Part shown: one piece after another, positions 44,715 to 54,748 of the stretch
Layout of the letters: every line of letters begins with the position of its first letter
Numbering within the stretch: position 1 is the stretch's first letter
Source: Ascochyta rabiei
Taxonomy: Eukaryota; Ascomycota; Dothideomycetes; Pleosporales; Didymellaceae
Length of the DNA: 64,000 bases
Direction of reading: 5' to 3'
NCBI RefSeq assembly: GCF_004011695.2
Contig: NC_082422.1
Location: 1,240,001 to 1,304,000, forward strand
Made by a program: the position numbers and the translations under genes
The notes under the pieces: model-generated
What the model saw: only the letters and a program-made list of their open reading frames with translations
What the model was told of the DNA's origin: nothing
Databases searched by the model: none

Positions 44715-46079
44715 CGTTGCGAGCTGTGGTCGTTGGGGGATCCTGATATATCCAAGGTGTGATGTCTGAGGTTGAATGGTGCGGTTGTACACCGAAACCT
44801 CGAGGAATTCAAATAGCCTGTGTAAAGAGAAGGAAAGAAAACCCACCACGCGACATTCTCACCTTCATATACACCACTCCTGCTCTAGCAACACCACGCG
44901 TCGCTGACCCGCACATCACAGCTCCGGAGGGGTCCCGCGAGGCTCATCTCACCTCACCTCACCCTTTGATCTTCACTCCATCCACCGTGACGCACCCGCT
45001 GACGCGTTTGCTGCTCTCGCTTGCGAACGTCATATGCAGGGCCATGCCATGCCATGCCATGTCATGCAGCCCTACGGGTGCATACGCAAGTCAGCGATCA
45101 TCGAGGAGGCGCCGTGCTACGACGACGAGTAGCAACCGGGGATGCGAGAGAATTGCAATCGTTGATTGGCGCCGAGACAACGTGTCCAGGTATTCGATTT
45201 CAGGTTATTGGGTCGCCAGAGCTGCGGCTGGATGAATGCGTGGATGTGGACGTGTGCTGTGGAGTCCGGAGAATAGGGTGGGGGAGAATCGCGGACATGG
45301 ATTCATCCACCTTGCACATCCACCGTTCAGCGTCTGCCATACACACCGCGCCCTTTGCGTCCACTACACTTGTCAGTCAGTCAGCTTGTCAGTCAGTCAG
45401 TCAGTCAGTTGTTCAAGCAACCGCGCGTCCCACCTCACGTGGCCACCTCGAAGCTCGCACAGCAGTCTGTCGTGCGATCAAGATGTCAGTCCTGCTGGAG
45501 AAGGACGGTCGTGGGCGCGAGGTCCACGAAGCAGAGCAGCAGAAAGGCCGGCTGTCGATCGATTGATCAGTCGGCGAGTCGGGAGTTGAGTGCCGATGTC
45601 CTGCTCTTGTATTACTTTTTCTTACGTTCTTGCCCTCCTCTTACTCTTGACTCTAACGCCACGCAACGCAACGCCACGCAACGCAATGTGGTCCTAGAAA
45701 AGAGACACATACAGGGCATGTTACCATCTAACCTTATCTCTACCAACGTACATGGTATTAGCTATTTATCGTATTACTCAACTAGAGCTTCATGCTAGAT
45801 TTCATCAACAACGTGTATTTTACCAAGCCTTAGAACTCGACATTCCAAAAACCCAGCATACCCAAAAACAACATACAGCTAGCATTAGAAAACCATCTCT
45901 CCACCTACCACCTCCCTCTTTCTCTACTACCTCGAAACACATCCACGACATCTGTCAGGCCGAGAGGCGCCGACATGTGGCAACGTCCACGTCTGACCTG
46001 GAATTAGCAACAAACACTATTTATTCTAGCTATAAGCTAACCATCCAAGTAAGTATTACCACCTTCTAAAGGCACGTTT
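44715..46079. other. Intergenic region with microsatellites
   Basis: Contains CCATG units (45041-45066), a CAGT/GTCA run (45372-45409) and ACGCA/CAACG units (45657-45690). Becomes AT-rich from about 45620. No supported gene. Confidence 0.5.
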
Positions 46080-46612
46080 AGCATAGTAGGTAGAGCTATT
46101 TTCTAGTTCTTTCTACCTCTACTTCTTCTCTTCCTCTTACTTTTTAGTTTTCACTATATATACTACGCCTTCATCTCTCCTTCTCTTTCTGCTTCTACTT
46201 TAGCTGTTACTAAGTATTACGCGTTTACTAGTGACGCTATAGTAATATATATAATAAGGTATATATAGTAGAATATAGTGTAGTATAATATAGTATAGTG
46301 TAGTAGAGTGTAGTTATAAGGGTACAATAGATAAGCTAAGCTAAATATTGTGTACATCTATAGATTCTAAAATCTGAATACATCTATAGTAGATTGCGTA
46401 ATCTTGCTTTCTACCCTACCTTCTTCTCTACCTCTTTCCCTCTACTCCTACGCCTGTATACTAATATAAACTTATTAGCAACGCTATATAAGTTGTAGAT
46501 GTTATTCAACAGTACAGTGTAGTTAATAACTTAGGTAAGAGTGTAATATGTATACCTAAATAAGTATTACTATCTAATATATACATATATAGATTCTAAA
46601 ATCTAAATACAT
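46080..46612. repeat. AT-rich, RIP-like block with a decayed copy of the NCS1 permease 3' end
   Basis: Positions 46362-46529 align without gaps to 46591-46758 at a constant offset of 229 bp. The latter includes the last codons of the intact permease gene. Both begin AGATTCTAAAATCT and run through CATCTATAGTA. Beyond that the copy reads ctttctaccctaccttcttc where the gene has ctttccaccccgccttctcc, and nearly all differences are C-to-T or G-to-A in the copy. Part of 46100-46170 may be a third, more decayed copy. Low GC and TA-rich words across the block fit RIP. Confidence 0.75.
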
Positions 46613-48452
46613 CTATAGTATATTGCTCAACCTCGCTTTCCACCCCGCCTTCTCCCCCGCCTCTTCCTCTCCACTCGCGCTCCCGCGCAGCGACACGCCC
46701 TCGTCAACGACGCCGTGCACGTCGTAGATGTCGTCCGGCAGCACAGCGCGGTCGATGAAGGAATCGTGCGGCGGCGCAAGCAACATGCTCAGCGCGACAT
46801 AGACGACGCCGGTGCCGACGAAGCCCAGGAACCAGCCGAAACGGTAGGGTCTATCGCCGACGCCGACGTCGATGCTCGGGTTGATGGACGAGATGAAGCC
46901 CGGGAGGTTGGGCGCGACGCCGGCCAGGAATGCGACGACGGCGCGCCAGTTGCAGCCGTGTGTGTAGCGGTAGATACCGTGCGGTTGGTACAGCGCGAGC
47001 GCGTCGTAGCGGCGCTTGTGGACGAGCCAGAAGTCGAGCACCATGATGGCCGCGATGGGGCCGAGGAAGACGGCGTACGCGGCCATGAAGTTGAGGAAGC
47101 TTCCTGCGCTCTTGAGGATCTTCCAGGGGACTAGCGCCCAGGCGAGGACGGCGCAGAGGAGCTGCCCGCGGCGGATGTTGATGTAGCGCGGGAAGAGCGC
47201 GGTGAGGTCGTTTGCCGCGGAGAGCGAGTTGGCGGATATGTTGACGCCGAGGGCGGCCAGCGCGAAGCTGAAGGCTCCGAAGAAACGGCAGGCGCGGTTG
47301 TCCCAGTGGGATATCAGTGCGATTGGGTCCCAGTCTAGCTCGCCGTACTTGACGGCGCCGGCGGACGAGGCTGCGATGCCGATGAAGGCGATGAAGGTGA
47401 AGACGAGCGGGAGGAAGGGGACGTAGATGATCTGCCACTTTACGCTGACGCGCGAGTAGCGCGAGAAGTCGGCCTGGAGGTTGTCAGTGTCTCTGCTCCT
47501 GAACGGCGAGCTGCTCAGTACTGCTCACCTGGTTCACCGACAGCGTCGCATAGTTGCCAATCACAGACGTCAGGCTGGAGAGGAAAGCCCAGGAATAGTC
47601 GGAGCCAGCGAGCTTCGGCTTCTGAATCCACATCTCCCCCCCGTCCGTAGACACGAACGCCCAGACCAAGATGGCGATCCACGCAACCGGCACGATGATC
47701 GACTTGGCCATGAACAGCCAGCGAAGGTGATTGGGATGCATGCACAAGAACGGCAGCTGCAGGAGCCAGAAGAGGAAAAAGCTAACCATGGTATTCGTCT
47801 CGATGCCCTGCGACTCCGGGATGCCGTTGTGCAGCGTCAGGAAGCTGGGCCATATAGCCGCAATCATGGCCTTGACGGCATTCGCGCCGTTCATGTTCTG
47901 GACCGCGAACCAGAAGACGGCCAGGATGGCGCGCGATACGATGGCGATGTAGGATCCCCAGAACCCCCACGAGGCTCGGGCCAGCACGGGGAAGGGCGCG
48001 TGGTACATGACGCCGATGGCGCCGTTGAGGGCGATGACGAAGGAGATTATGAAGAAGGCGAGGGCGACGATGGCGAGGGACTCGCGCCAGGTGAGGCCTG
48101 TGGGGGTTAGACGGTGAATGCTTCGCGTTCTCTGACGGTAGCGTACCGATGGCGATGATACTCGAGGCGAACTGCCATGTCGCAGCACTTGACGTGTCAG
48201 TCTGGGTTTTCCGGAAATTGGGTATGAGCGTACTTGAAGGCATCCGATATCCAGTAGGCGAGGAAGCTCGTAACCCCCCACTTTCGGTTGTGTCGTGGAA
48301 CGGGGTCAAGATCGATGTTCGTCCTGCGGTTGTCAATCCACGCGCACCATGTCCTTGCAAAAGCGTAGCTACCATCGCGCATTGCCCTCGGCAAACGCCG
48401 ACTCGGTCTGCTCGACGCTGAGCGAGAGGTGGGGGCGCTCAATGCCAAGCAT
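46613..48452 (-). CDS. NCS1 family nucleobase/allantoin permease
   Basis: Membrane transporter of the nucleobase-cation-symport-1 family (PF02133), of the fungal allantoin/uracil permease type. Exons 48373-48452, 48234-48323, 48147-48187, 47529-48097 and 46613-47473 give 546 aa. The spliced N-terminus reads NARWTNIDLDPVPRHNRKW, the RWxNxDLxPxPxxxRxW signature, followed by AYWISDAFNAATWQFASSI. Other blocks are ALNGAIGVMYHAPFPVLAR, RASWGFWGSYIAIVSR and ANSLSAANDLTALFPRYI. Twelve helices are expected. The cytoplasmic tail ends GWKARLSNIL; its last codons and stop lie in the directly repeated 229-bp unit, so the native C-terminus may have been altered. Substrate not assignable by eye. Confidence 0.93.
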
Positions 48453-48902
48453 TGTGAGGCACTGTGATGTGCTCGTAGGCTGTTCACGCGAGGGGCATTC
48501 CAGCGTCTTTAATTCTTCCCTGGACTCGGCATCGGTCGCCGCGGCTTCATGCAGCTATCGCTGTCCAAGGCCGATAAGATAAGGTGTTGCATGCGTCGCC
48601 TCGTTCGGTTGGGTTAGACGAGCGCCTCGCTCGTAGGCGTCAGCGCTTGACCACTCACACGGCGAGCGCATCTCTTTGCAGTCTTGGCCGGCGAGGGAGC
48701 GACGCGCTATTCGGCATCAATGGGTGAGCTGCGGCTGAGCGTTCCTTTGCCAGACGCCTGCACGAGAGATAAGGACCGAGGAAAGTGATGGCCTGCTGTC
48801 GCGTGTGATCGCTTGCACCTCCCCGGTTGGGGAAGCTCTCCACCCATGTCGAGAGGGAGATGGCGTTGCCGTTGCCCCACTTGGCGGGGCTGCCATCATA
48901 CC
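48453..48902. other. Promoter-side region of the NCS1 gene
   Basis: No supported gene. Short frames only. Confidence 0.4.
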
Positions 48903-49132
48903 AGGCTACCTTGTTCGAGACATGTAGGTAGGCTACTTATTCGAGACATGTAGGTAGGCTACTTATTCGAGACATGTAGGTAGGCTACTTGTTCGAGACA
49001 TGTAGGTGGGCCACTTATTCGAGACATGCAGGTAGGCTACTTATTCGAGACGTGTAGGTAGGCTACTTATTCAAGACGTATAGGTAGGCTACTTATTCGA
49101 GACATGCAGGTAGGCTACTTATTCGAGACATG
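48903..49132. repeat. 26-bp tandem repeat, about nine copies
   Basis: Unit GAGACATGTAGGTAGGCTACTTATTC repeats head to tail with single-base variants (for example ACGTGTAGG, ACATGCAGG, ACGTATAGG). It ends about 40 bp before the stop codon of the AMP-binding-fold gene, in its 3' flank. Confidence 0.95.
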
Positions 49133-49171
49133 TATTCAGTGCTATATTCAGTGTAGATACACCTCCACCCC

Positions 49172-50984
49172 TCAGACGTACGCCAGCGTGTGGTCTTTGC
49201 CAAACGTCGCATGGAAGCCCAGAGAGGCTTCTCCACCCGCGACCGAGGACCCTATCGCCACCAGCTCGCCAATGGACTGCTCCTCGGTGGTCTGGAGGTC
49301 GGGCGTGTCTCTGACCTTGAGCTCCAGACTGCTCAGCGGAACGCCAAAGTGGCTGTGCTTGTTCGAGCGTGTGCTCCCGACCCTGTAGTCGTACATGTTG
49401 GTTTGCGCCACCGCCCCGGCGACCTTGGCGGCTGTCAGCGCATAGACGACGCGTGCCTGGGTGTAGATGCGCAGATCTGAGAGGTCGCTGGACGTCAGCG
49501 GGGGGGTGTTCTGGCCGGCGCGTTCCGAGGTGAAGAGCAAGCGCAGCTTCCCCGGCGTGGTGCCCAGCACGGCTCTCGCGGGTGCGATCAGTCGACTCAG
49601 GGGTTGGTTGGTGGGCAGACGGCCCGAGGCCAGAACGCGAGACTCGAGATGGTGGGCGAGCTGCTTCAGGGGGCCGGCAGCCGATGCAGCGGTGGTGCTG
49701 TGGAGCTTCGCGACGGACTCGGCAGAAGCCACGACGATGGTGGGTGCCAGCGAGCGGGTTGCCAGGGCCAGGTCGACGCCGGGGCCGGCGACCGAGTTGA
49801 TGATGACGGTGGCGTGGGAGAAGAGGGCGACGAGGGTGAGACAGAGGCAGTACGAGTTTGTGAAGGCATCGGCGGGGAGGAGCGTGTCAGACGCGGTGAA
49901 GCGTTGGGCGGCGGGCAGCGAGGTGATGAGCGAGCCGACGGCGGCAGCGATGTTCTGGGAGGGGGGGGATTAGCATCCTCCTTGACTCGTACTGAATCGA
50001 CGCACCTTCTGGGTGAACTCGACGACCTCGGCCGGCTTGCCCACAGCTTCTTGCCAGAGGAAGACGACGTTGGGCGGGGCCGTCGTCGTGTCCGAGGGCA
50101 GGGCGGCGTCGGTGTGCTTTGCGTCCTGGACGAGCTCGTGCCAGACGGAGACGTCGACCTTGCCGCCAATGCCCTCGGGGACCTCGCTCCAGTCCATGTG
50201 CCGGCTCGTCTTCTCCACGATCCAGACGACCTGGCGCAGGCCGGGCACGCTCTGGGTCACGTCGGCGAGGGGCACGGCGCCGGCCTGGGCGACGAGCGAG
50301 TCGGCGCGCGTCTGCTGCAGGAGCTGGACCAGCGTCGCGTGGGGCTGGTTGTAGGGGATGAGGACGGGGGTGAAGCCGTAGAAGGCGCCGGCGAACAGGA
50401 GCGCGAGGAACTCGAGGCTGTTGGGCAGGTAGACGGCGACGCGCCTGGCGCCGTGCTCGTGCAGATGGGCGCCGAGGATGGCGATTTCCTTGGAGATGCC
50501 GGCCACGTCGTGCTCGGCGAGGGCCTCGGTGCCCAGGACGGTCATGAGGGTGGCGGTGCCGGTGGAGCTGGCCTTCTTGTCCAGGGGGATCTCGCCCGTG
50601 ACGCGGCGCCAGACGTCGCGCAGGTCGCCGTCCTTGCCGGCGGCGTACATGGGGGCGCCGGGGTACTTGACGGCGAGGCCGGTTCGCAGCGGGTCTGCGG
50701 CAGCGTCAGCGTCAGCCAGGCGCAGGGGCAACACACCGAGCAGTCGACGTACAGCCGTGGGGGGTCTCGGGCGACCTGAACACGGCCGACTCGCGGGGCT
50801 GGCGCACGTACGAGGCCTGCGCCTGTCGGGCCAGCAGCAGCGGGTGCGTGTCGGCGTCGGCGTTGTGGGCGACGATCCAGGCGACGAGGCCGAGCAGGGC
50901 GGCGAGCAGCAGCGTCGAGTAGACATTCCAGCCCTGCAGCAGGTCCGAGAGCGCGCCGTCGAGCTGCTCCACGAGGCCGGGCAT
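49172..50984 (-). CDS. AMP-binding-fold membrane protein, probable pseudoenzyme
   Basis: Exons 50753-50984, 50006-50694 and 49172-49954 give 567 aa. The N-terminus has a membrane helix (YSTLLLAALLGLVAWIVAH), then DTHPLLLARQAQASYVRQPRE and TGLAVKYPGAPMYAAGKDG. The body resembles the ANL (acyl-CoA synthetase) fold: EIAILGAHLHEHGARRVAVY, NSLEFLALLFAGAFYGFTPV and ARVVYALTAAKVAGAVAQTN. Where active enzymes have the Gly/Thr-rich SGTTGxPKG loop, this one reads VVFLWQEAVGKPAEVVEFTQ, and the C-terminal lid domain is missing. I recall a fungal family with this same architecture, so the loss is probably ancestral and not a local mutation. Function unknown; possibly a lipid-related scaffold at a membrane. 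Confidence 0.82.
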
Positions 50985-51010
50985 GGTCAGGGAGTGGCGT
51001 AGGGGGGCGT

Positions 51011-51211
51011 GACAGGAGGGGGGGGGCGTGACAGGAGGAGGGGGGGAGAGGAACCGAAGACGAGGAGAGAGAAGAGAGAGGAGGGAAGAGAGGAGAGAGA
51101 GGAGAGAGGAGAGAGAGGAGAGAGAAGAGAGAGGACGAGAGGACGAGAAGATCAGAAGAAGCGAAGAAGCGAATAAGCGAAGAAGCAAAGAAGCAAAGAA
51201 GCGAAGAAGCC
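51011..51211. repeat. Polypurine (GA-rich) tract in a divergent promoter
   Basis: About 200 bp with almost only purines on the plus strand, mostly GAGA, GGAGAGA and GAAGCGAA units. It lies between the divergent starts of the AMP-binding-fold gene (50984) and POM34 (51607). Confidence 0.9.
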
Positions 51212-51606
51212 AGGTGAAGCTGCAACGCGGGCTGACAGGTGCTATGACGGCGGATGGCGGATCGCGGATGGCGGACGGCGGGCGGCGGGGTCTGCGGGTA
51301 AGCAGGGCAGGGAGCTGCGATTAGAGATTAGAGCACGCAGCCCTGGCACGCCAGGCTGGAAGAGACGGTGAAAGCTCCGAGAGGCCGACGCCGCCATTGT
51401 TTGGAGTCTTGGACAACCGTCGCCAGCTGCAGCACCGCAATACGACAACACCAGCACAGCAACCGCAACACCACACGCCATGCTGCCGTAGCCACTCGAC
51501 CACCACTCTACCACCACTCTACTAACCACAGATACAGCCCCATTGCAACAGGAAAGACAGAAAGAAAGAAGAAAAAAAATAAAAGAAAAAAAATAAAAAA
51601 AGGGCC

Positions 51607-52465
51607 ATGGCTGCACCGGCAACACCAGCCGCGCCGCAAACACCTCGCCCCGCCCAGCTGCACACGCCCAACGGCACCTGGAAGCACCCCAAGTTCGACG
51701 AAATCACGCGCCGCCAGTACGCCACCGCCTTCGACGAGAGCAACGTCCGCGTCATCGTCGCCAATGCCGGCCTGCTGGCCGTGTCCCTGTTCGCGGATGC
51801 AGTCACCTCCAAGGTGAAGCTGCTCGAGTACGCCGCGTACGTGAAGCGCGCACAAGACACGACTGCCTCCCACTGACCTCGCCAGCACCCCCGTCCACGC
51901 CCTCGTCCACCACACCCCCTACAGCGCCTGGGCGATCCTGGCCATCCGCCTCTTCTTCGCCCTCAACATCGGCAACGCCCTGCTGCCCCTCGTCCGCCGC
52001 TACTACCCAGACGACCTCGCCGACATCCCCCTCACTCCCTCGCAGCGCACCTCGATGGGCCTCAAGGCCAGCCTCGCCTCCTCGCACACCCCCACCTCGG
52101 CCTACGCCTCGCCCGCCTACGTGACCCCGCCCCGCTACGCACGCTCCACCCCGCGCAGCAGCTTCAGCAACCAGGGCGAGCGGCCCTTGATCGGCTCGGA
52201 CAGTCCGCGTCCCAGCCTCGGACGCTCTGCCTCCAACGCCTCCTACTCGCCCGGCCATCTCGGCAGCTCGGCGACCAAGCGCGCGAGCTACGGCGGAGGC
52301 AGCCCCTTCAACAGCAGCCTGTTTGGCGAGAGCGCATCGAGCGGCGGTCCCGGCACGCCCACGCCCACGCCCACGCCGTCGACGGGGAAAGCCAGCGTTG
52401 GGCTGAACAACAAGTGGCTGTACGAGAAGCGACGAGACAGCCCGAGGAGCGGCATGTTTGCGTGA
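51607..52465 (+). CDS. POM34: Nuclear pore membrane nucleoporin POM34
   Basis: Integral membrane nucleoporin of the pore ring (NPCC family, PF08058). Exons 51607-51836 and 51886-52465 give 269 aa. Two hydrophobic segments are seen, VRVIVANAGLLAVSLFADAV and the longer AWAILAIRLFFALNIGNALL, separated by a short hydrophilic loop, as expected for a double-pass protein. NGTWKHPKFDEITRRQ precedes the first. The C-terminal half is Ser/Pro/Gly-rich and disordered, with several RS and SP sites, and ends NNKWLYEKRRDSPRSGMFA, which matches the conserved NKWLYEKxR end of fungal Pom34 as I recall it. The start lies directly after an A-rich leader. Confidence 0.86.
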
Positions 52466-52982
52466 GCGGACGTGGACCAGACGAGTAGACGCCTTATACC
52501 CTGCTGTAATGCGACATGACGACTGCACAATCCATCCTCACTATTATTCCATGACCATCTCCAACACGACTTGGCACCACTTGTGACCTCATCCAAATGC
52601 ATTCCACACTTGACCTGCAATCACACCCAGTCTGACTGCAAGGCATTCAAACTTGCTTCGATCCATCTCCAAAGCAACATTGCATTCACTCAACGCGTGC
52701 AGCCCAAAAGCGAACTATACAAAGCGATAAACAGCACCCACTAGTGACAGTGACCCAAACATGACATAAGCAATCAGCAACAATCGATCATCGGCGCTCC
52801 CACTCCCCAACCAACCAGCAGCGACCAATCGCCGAACCATCTCCCGCAGCCCTACAGAATCAGACCACTTCCCACGACACCAAGAAAACAGTTCGGAACC
52901 CACCACCCCAACCACGCCTTGACGGCCTCTCTTCCACCCTCCAATTCGCCTTCTCACGAGTTACAACCCACGACCCATCGCC
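52466..52982. other. Intergenic region with an unsupported small frame
   Basis: A minus-strand frame (52715-52957) ends in a hydrophobic stretch (LLLIAYVMFGSLSLVGAVY). It could be the last exon of a small membrane protein, but no upstream exon was found. Confidence 0.3.
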
Positions 52983-53585
52983 ATGAACACAGTTCGTCCC
53001 CCAGTCCTTGTCTTGTCTATAGGAACTAGCTAACAAGCCCCAGGTGAAATCAGTCTAGTACGTCACCTCCACCCGTCCACCTCGCGTCCACCTCGCACCC
53101 CCTCAGCGCACAAACTAACACCCCCTAGCTATGGCTGGGCAACCCTAATCGCCGCCGGCGGAGGAGCCTACTACTTTGCGAAGAAATCCATCAACGCGGA
53201 CCGCGCCAGCAAAGCAGAAGCCGACCGACAGAAGCGCGCGCGTCAGTTCCAGCTCGAGCAGGCGCATGGCCTGCACGGTGCATCCACATCCAACCCTGCA
53301 TCCAGCGCCGCAGGGACGTCGTCCAACCCCACAATCTCGCCCAACGCAGTAGTATCCTCCAACACCACATCGCCACTATCCAGCACCGACAAACAAAGCA
53401 CAGCCGCGGGCATCAGAAGGGAGGACCGCGGTGGCGACGGAGGAGATGGAACAGGGAATCCGAGTCTGCAGGCTAGCGCAGACCCCGCTGCTACGCGACA
53501 TGCACCACAGGTAGAGGGAGGGGAGAAGAGCAAGTATGAGGCTAGTGACGTGTATCGAAGTCGCAAGGGGGATCGCTTTTCGTAG
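52983..53585 (+). CDS. Small membrane protein of the DUF4748 type
   Basis: Proposed exons 52983-53003, 53044-53057 and 53129-53585 give 163 aa. The recognisable features are a short N-terminal helix, YGWATLIAAGGGAYYFAKKS, followed by INADRASKAEADRQKRARQ, a Ser/Thr/Asn-rich disordered middle, and the C-terminal KYEASDVYRSRKGDRFS. That pattern (YGW-glycine-rich helix-AKK … RxRKGDRFS) matches the fungal DUF4748 family as I recall it, probably mitochondrial. The last exon is well supported. The first two are tiny, and the first intron would be only 40 bp, so the start may need correction. Confidence 0.68.
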
Positions 53586-54748
53586 GAGATTGTTTATCTG
53601 GGGGGTGGAGTGTATGGTAGAGTGAGGGAACTGTATATCATGGAATGGAGGTGTATAGTAGAGTGAGGAATGAGCTGGATTCTCGAGTGCATCACCACGA
53701 ACCAGCACGAACCAGCACGAATCAGCACGAATCGGCACTGGAACCGATAGCAGTGCAAATACTTCCGGAGCTATCATTAGCTTGATACCATCGTCAAAGC
53801 GATTGACCTTCACGAAAGCAGTGACAAGTACACGAATATTCAATCATAGGAATCAACGTCGTAACAACCAATAACAAGACCTACTAAGCCTCGCAAGCCT
53901 CAGCACGACAACTTCCCAACACGAAATACCCGTCCCTCTCCAACGTTGAATCGCCTGGTCACTCGCATTGTCAAGGAACAGTGCACCTTCCTTCCGAGGC
54001 GTTGACACACAGCGTGTCTCGAAAGCGCCCCACTTTTCTCAGCGCCTGAGCCTCAAACGCCAGTGTCCAAGGCTAATCCAACCTCACAGCTCCATCACTC
54101 GCGCAATGTTTGATCGCTCTCGTTGCCAAGCGCTCGGCATGTGTCCGCACACGCCATACAACGGCACTCAGCTGTCGTGTTTCGCAGTGCCATGTTACCG
54201 CTCGCTTCGAAACTTGACACAACATGGCCAAACCTGAACCGCCTCACCACGCACCGCGACAGCAGGCGTGAGCGCTTGGCGTCCGCCTCCCGCGCGCTAC
54301 ATGCCCTCTGCACGACATTGCTAAGTTTGAGGCAGGCGGAGCCGCATCGTCACTGCGGCTGCGCGCCACCAAAACAGGCGAGGGCATCCCGAGAACGGAC
54401 AGAGCCGGACACCTGCTACTCGTCGTGCAGTGTGTCAGGTGCAACGTCCATTCGTACACGACCCTCTTCAAGGGGTCTGAGGCATCAGGCTGCTGCTACA
54501 GAATCCTTCTCTCCACCGTGGTAGTGACTTGTCTCGTGGGAGTGGGCACCGCAAGGGTCCTGAGCACATTGGATCCTGTAGCCATGTTGAGTCTGTCTGC
54601 TTCGTCGAGTATATAGATCCACACGAGCTGCGCAAAGTACACTCCATCATCACCACCGATCAACATCCCCGTCGTTCACTTCCTTTTCTTGCCTTACTTT
54701 CTATTCGAAGCGCCGGACGCCTGCTCTATTCTCACTTCACTTATTACA
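53586..54748. other. Intergenic region upstream of the GEgh16-like gene
   Basis: Includes a short ACCAGCACGA/ATCAGCACGA run (53698-53738). No supported gene. The distal end carries the promoter elements of the next gene. Confidence 0.45.
54610..54615 (+). promoter_or_regulatory. TATA box candidate for the GEgh16-like gene
   Basis: TATATA lies 134 bp before the ATG at 54749, followed by a CT-rich tract (about 54675-54705) of the kind that precedes fungal transcription starts. The spacing allows a leader of roughly 70-100 bases. Confidence 0.45.

Noticed and set aside
46071..46140. tRNA-like start (TTTAGCATAGTAGGTAGAGC)
   Set aside because: An A-box-like word is present, but no B box or acceptor stem pairing follows in the AT-rich sequence. 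At most it is a decayed tRNA fragment.
48903..49132. CRISPR-like array
   Set aside because: Units are contiguous head-to-tail repeats without unique spacers, in a fungal genome.
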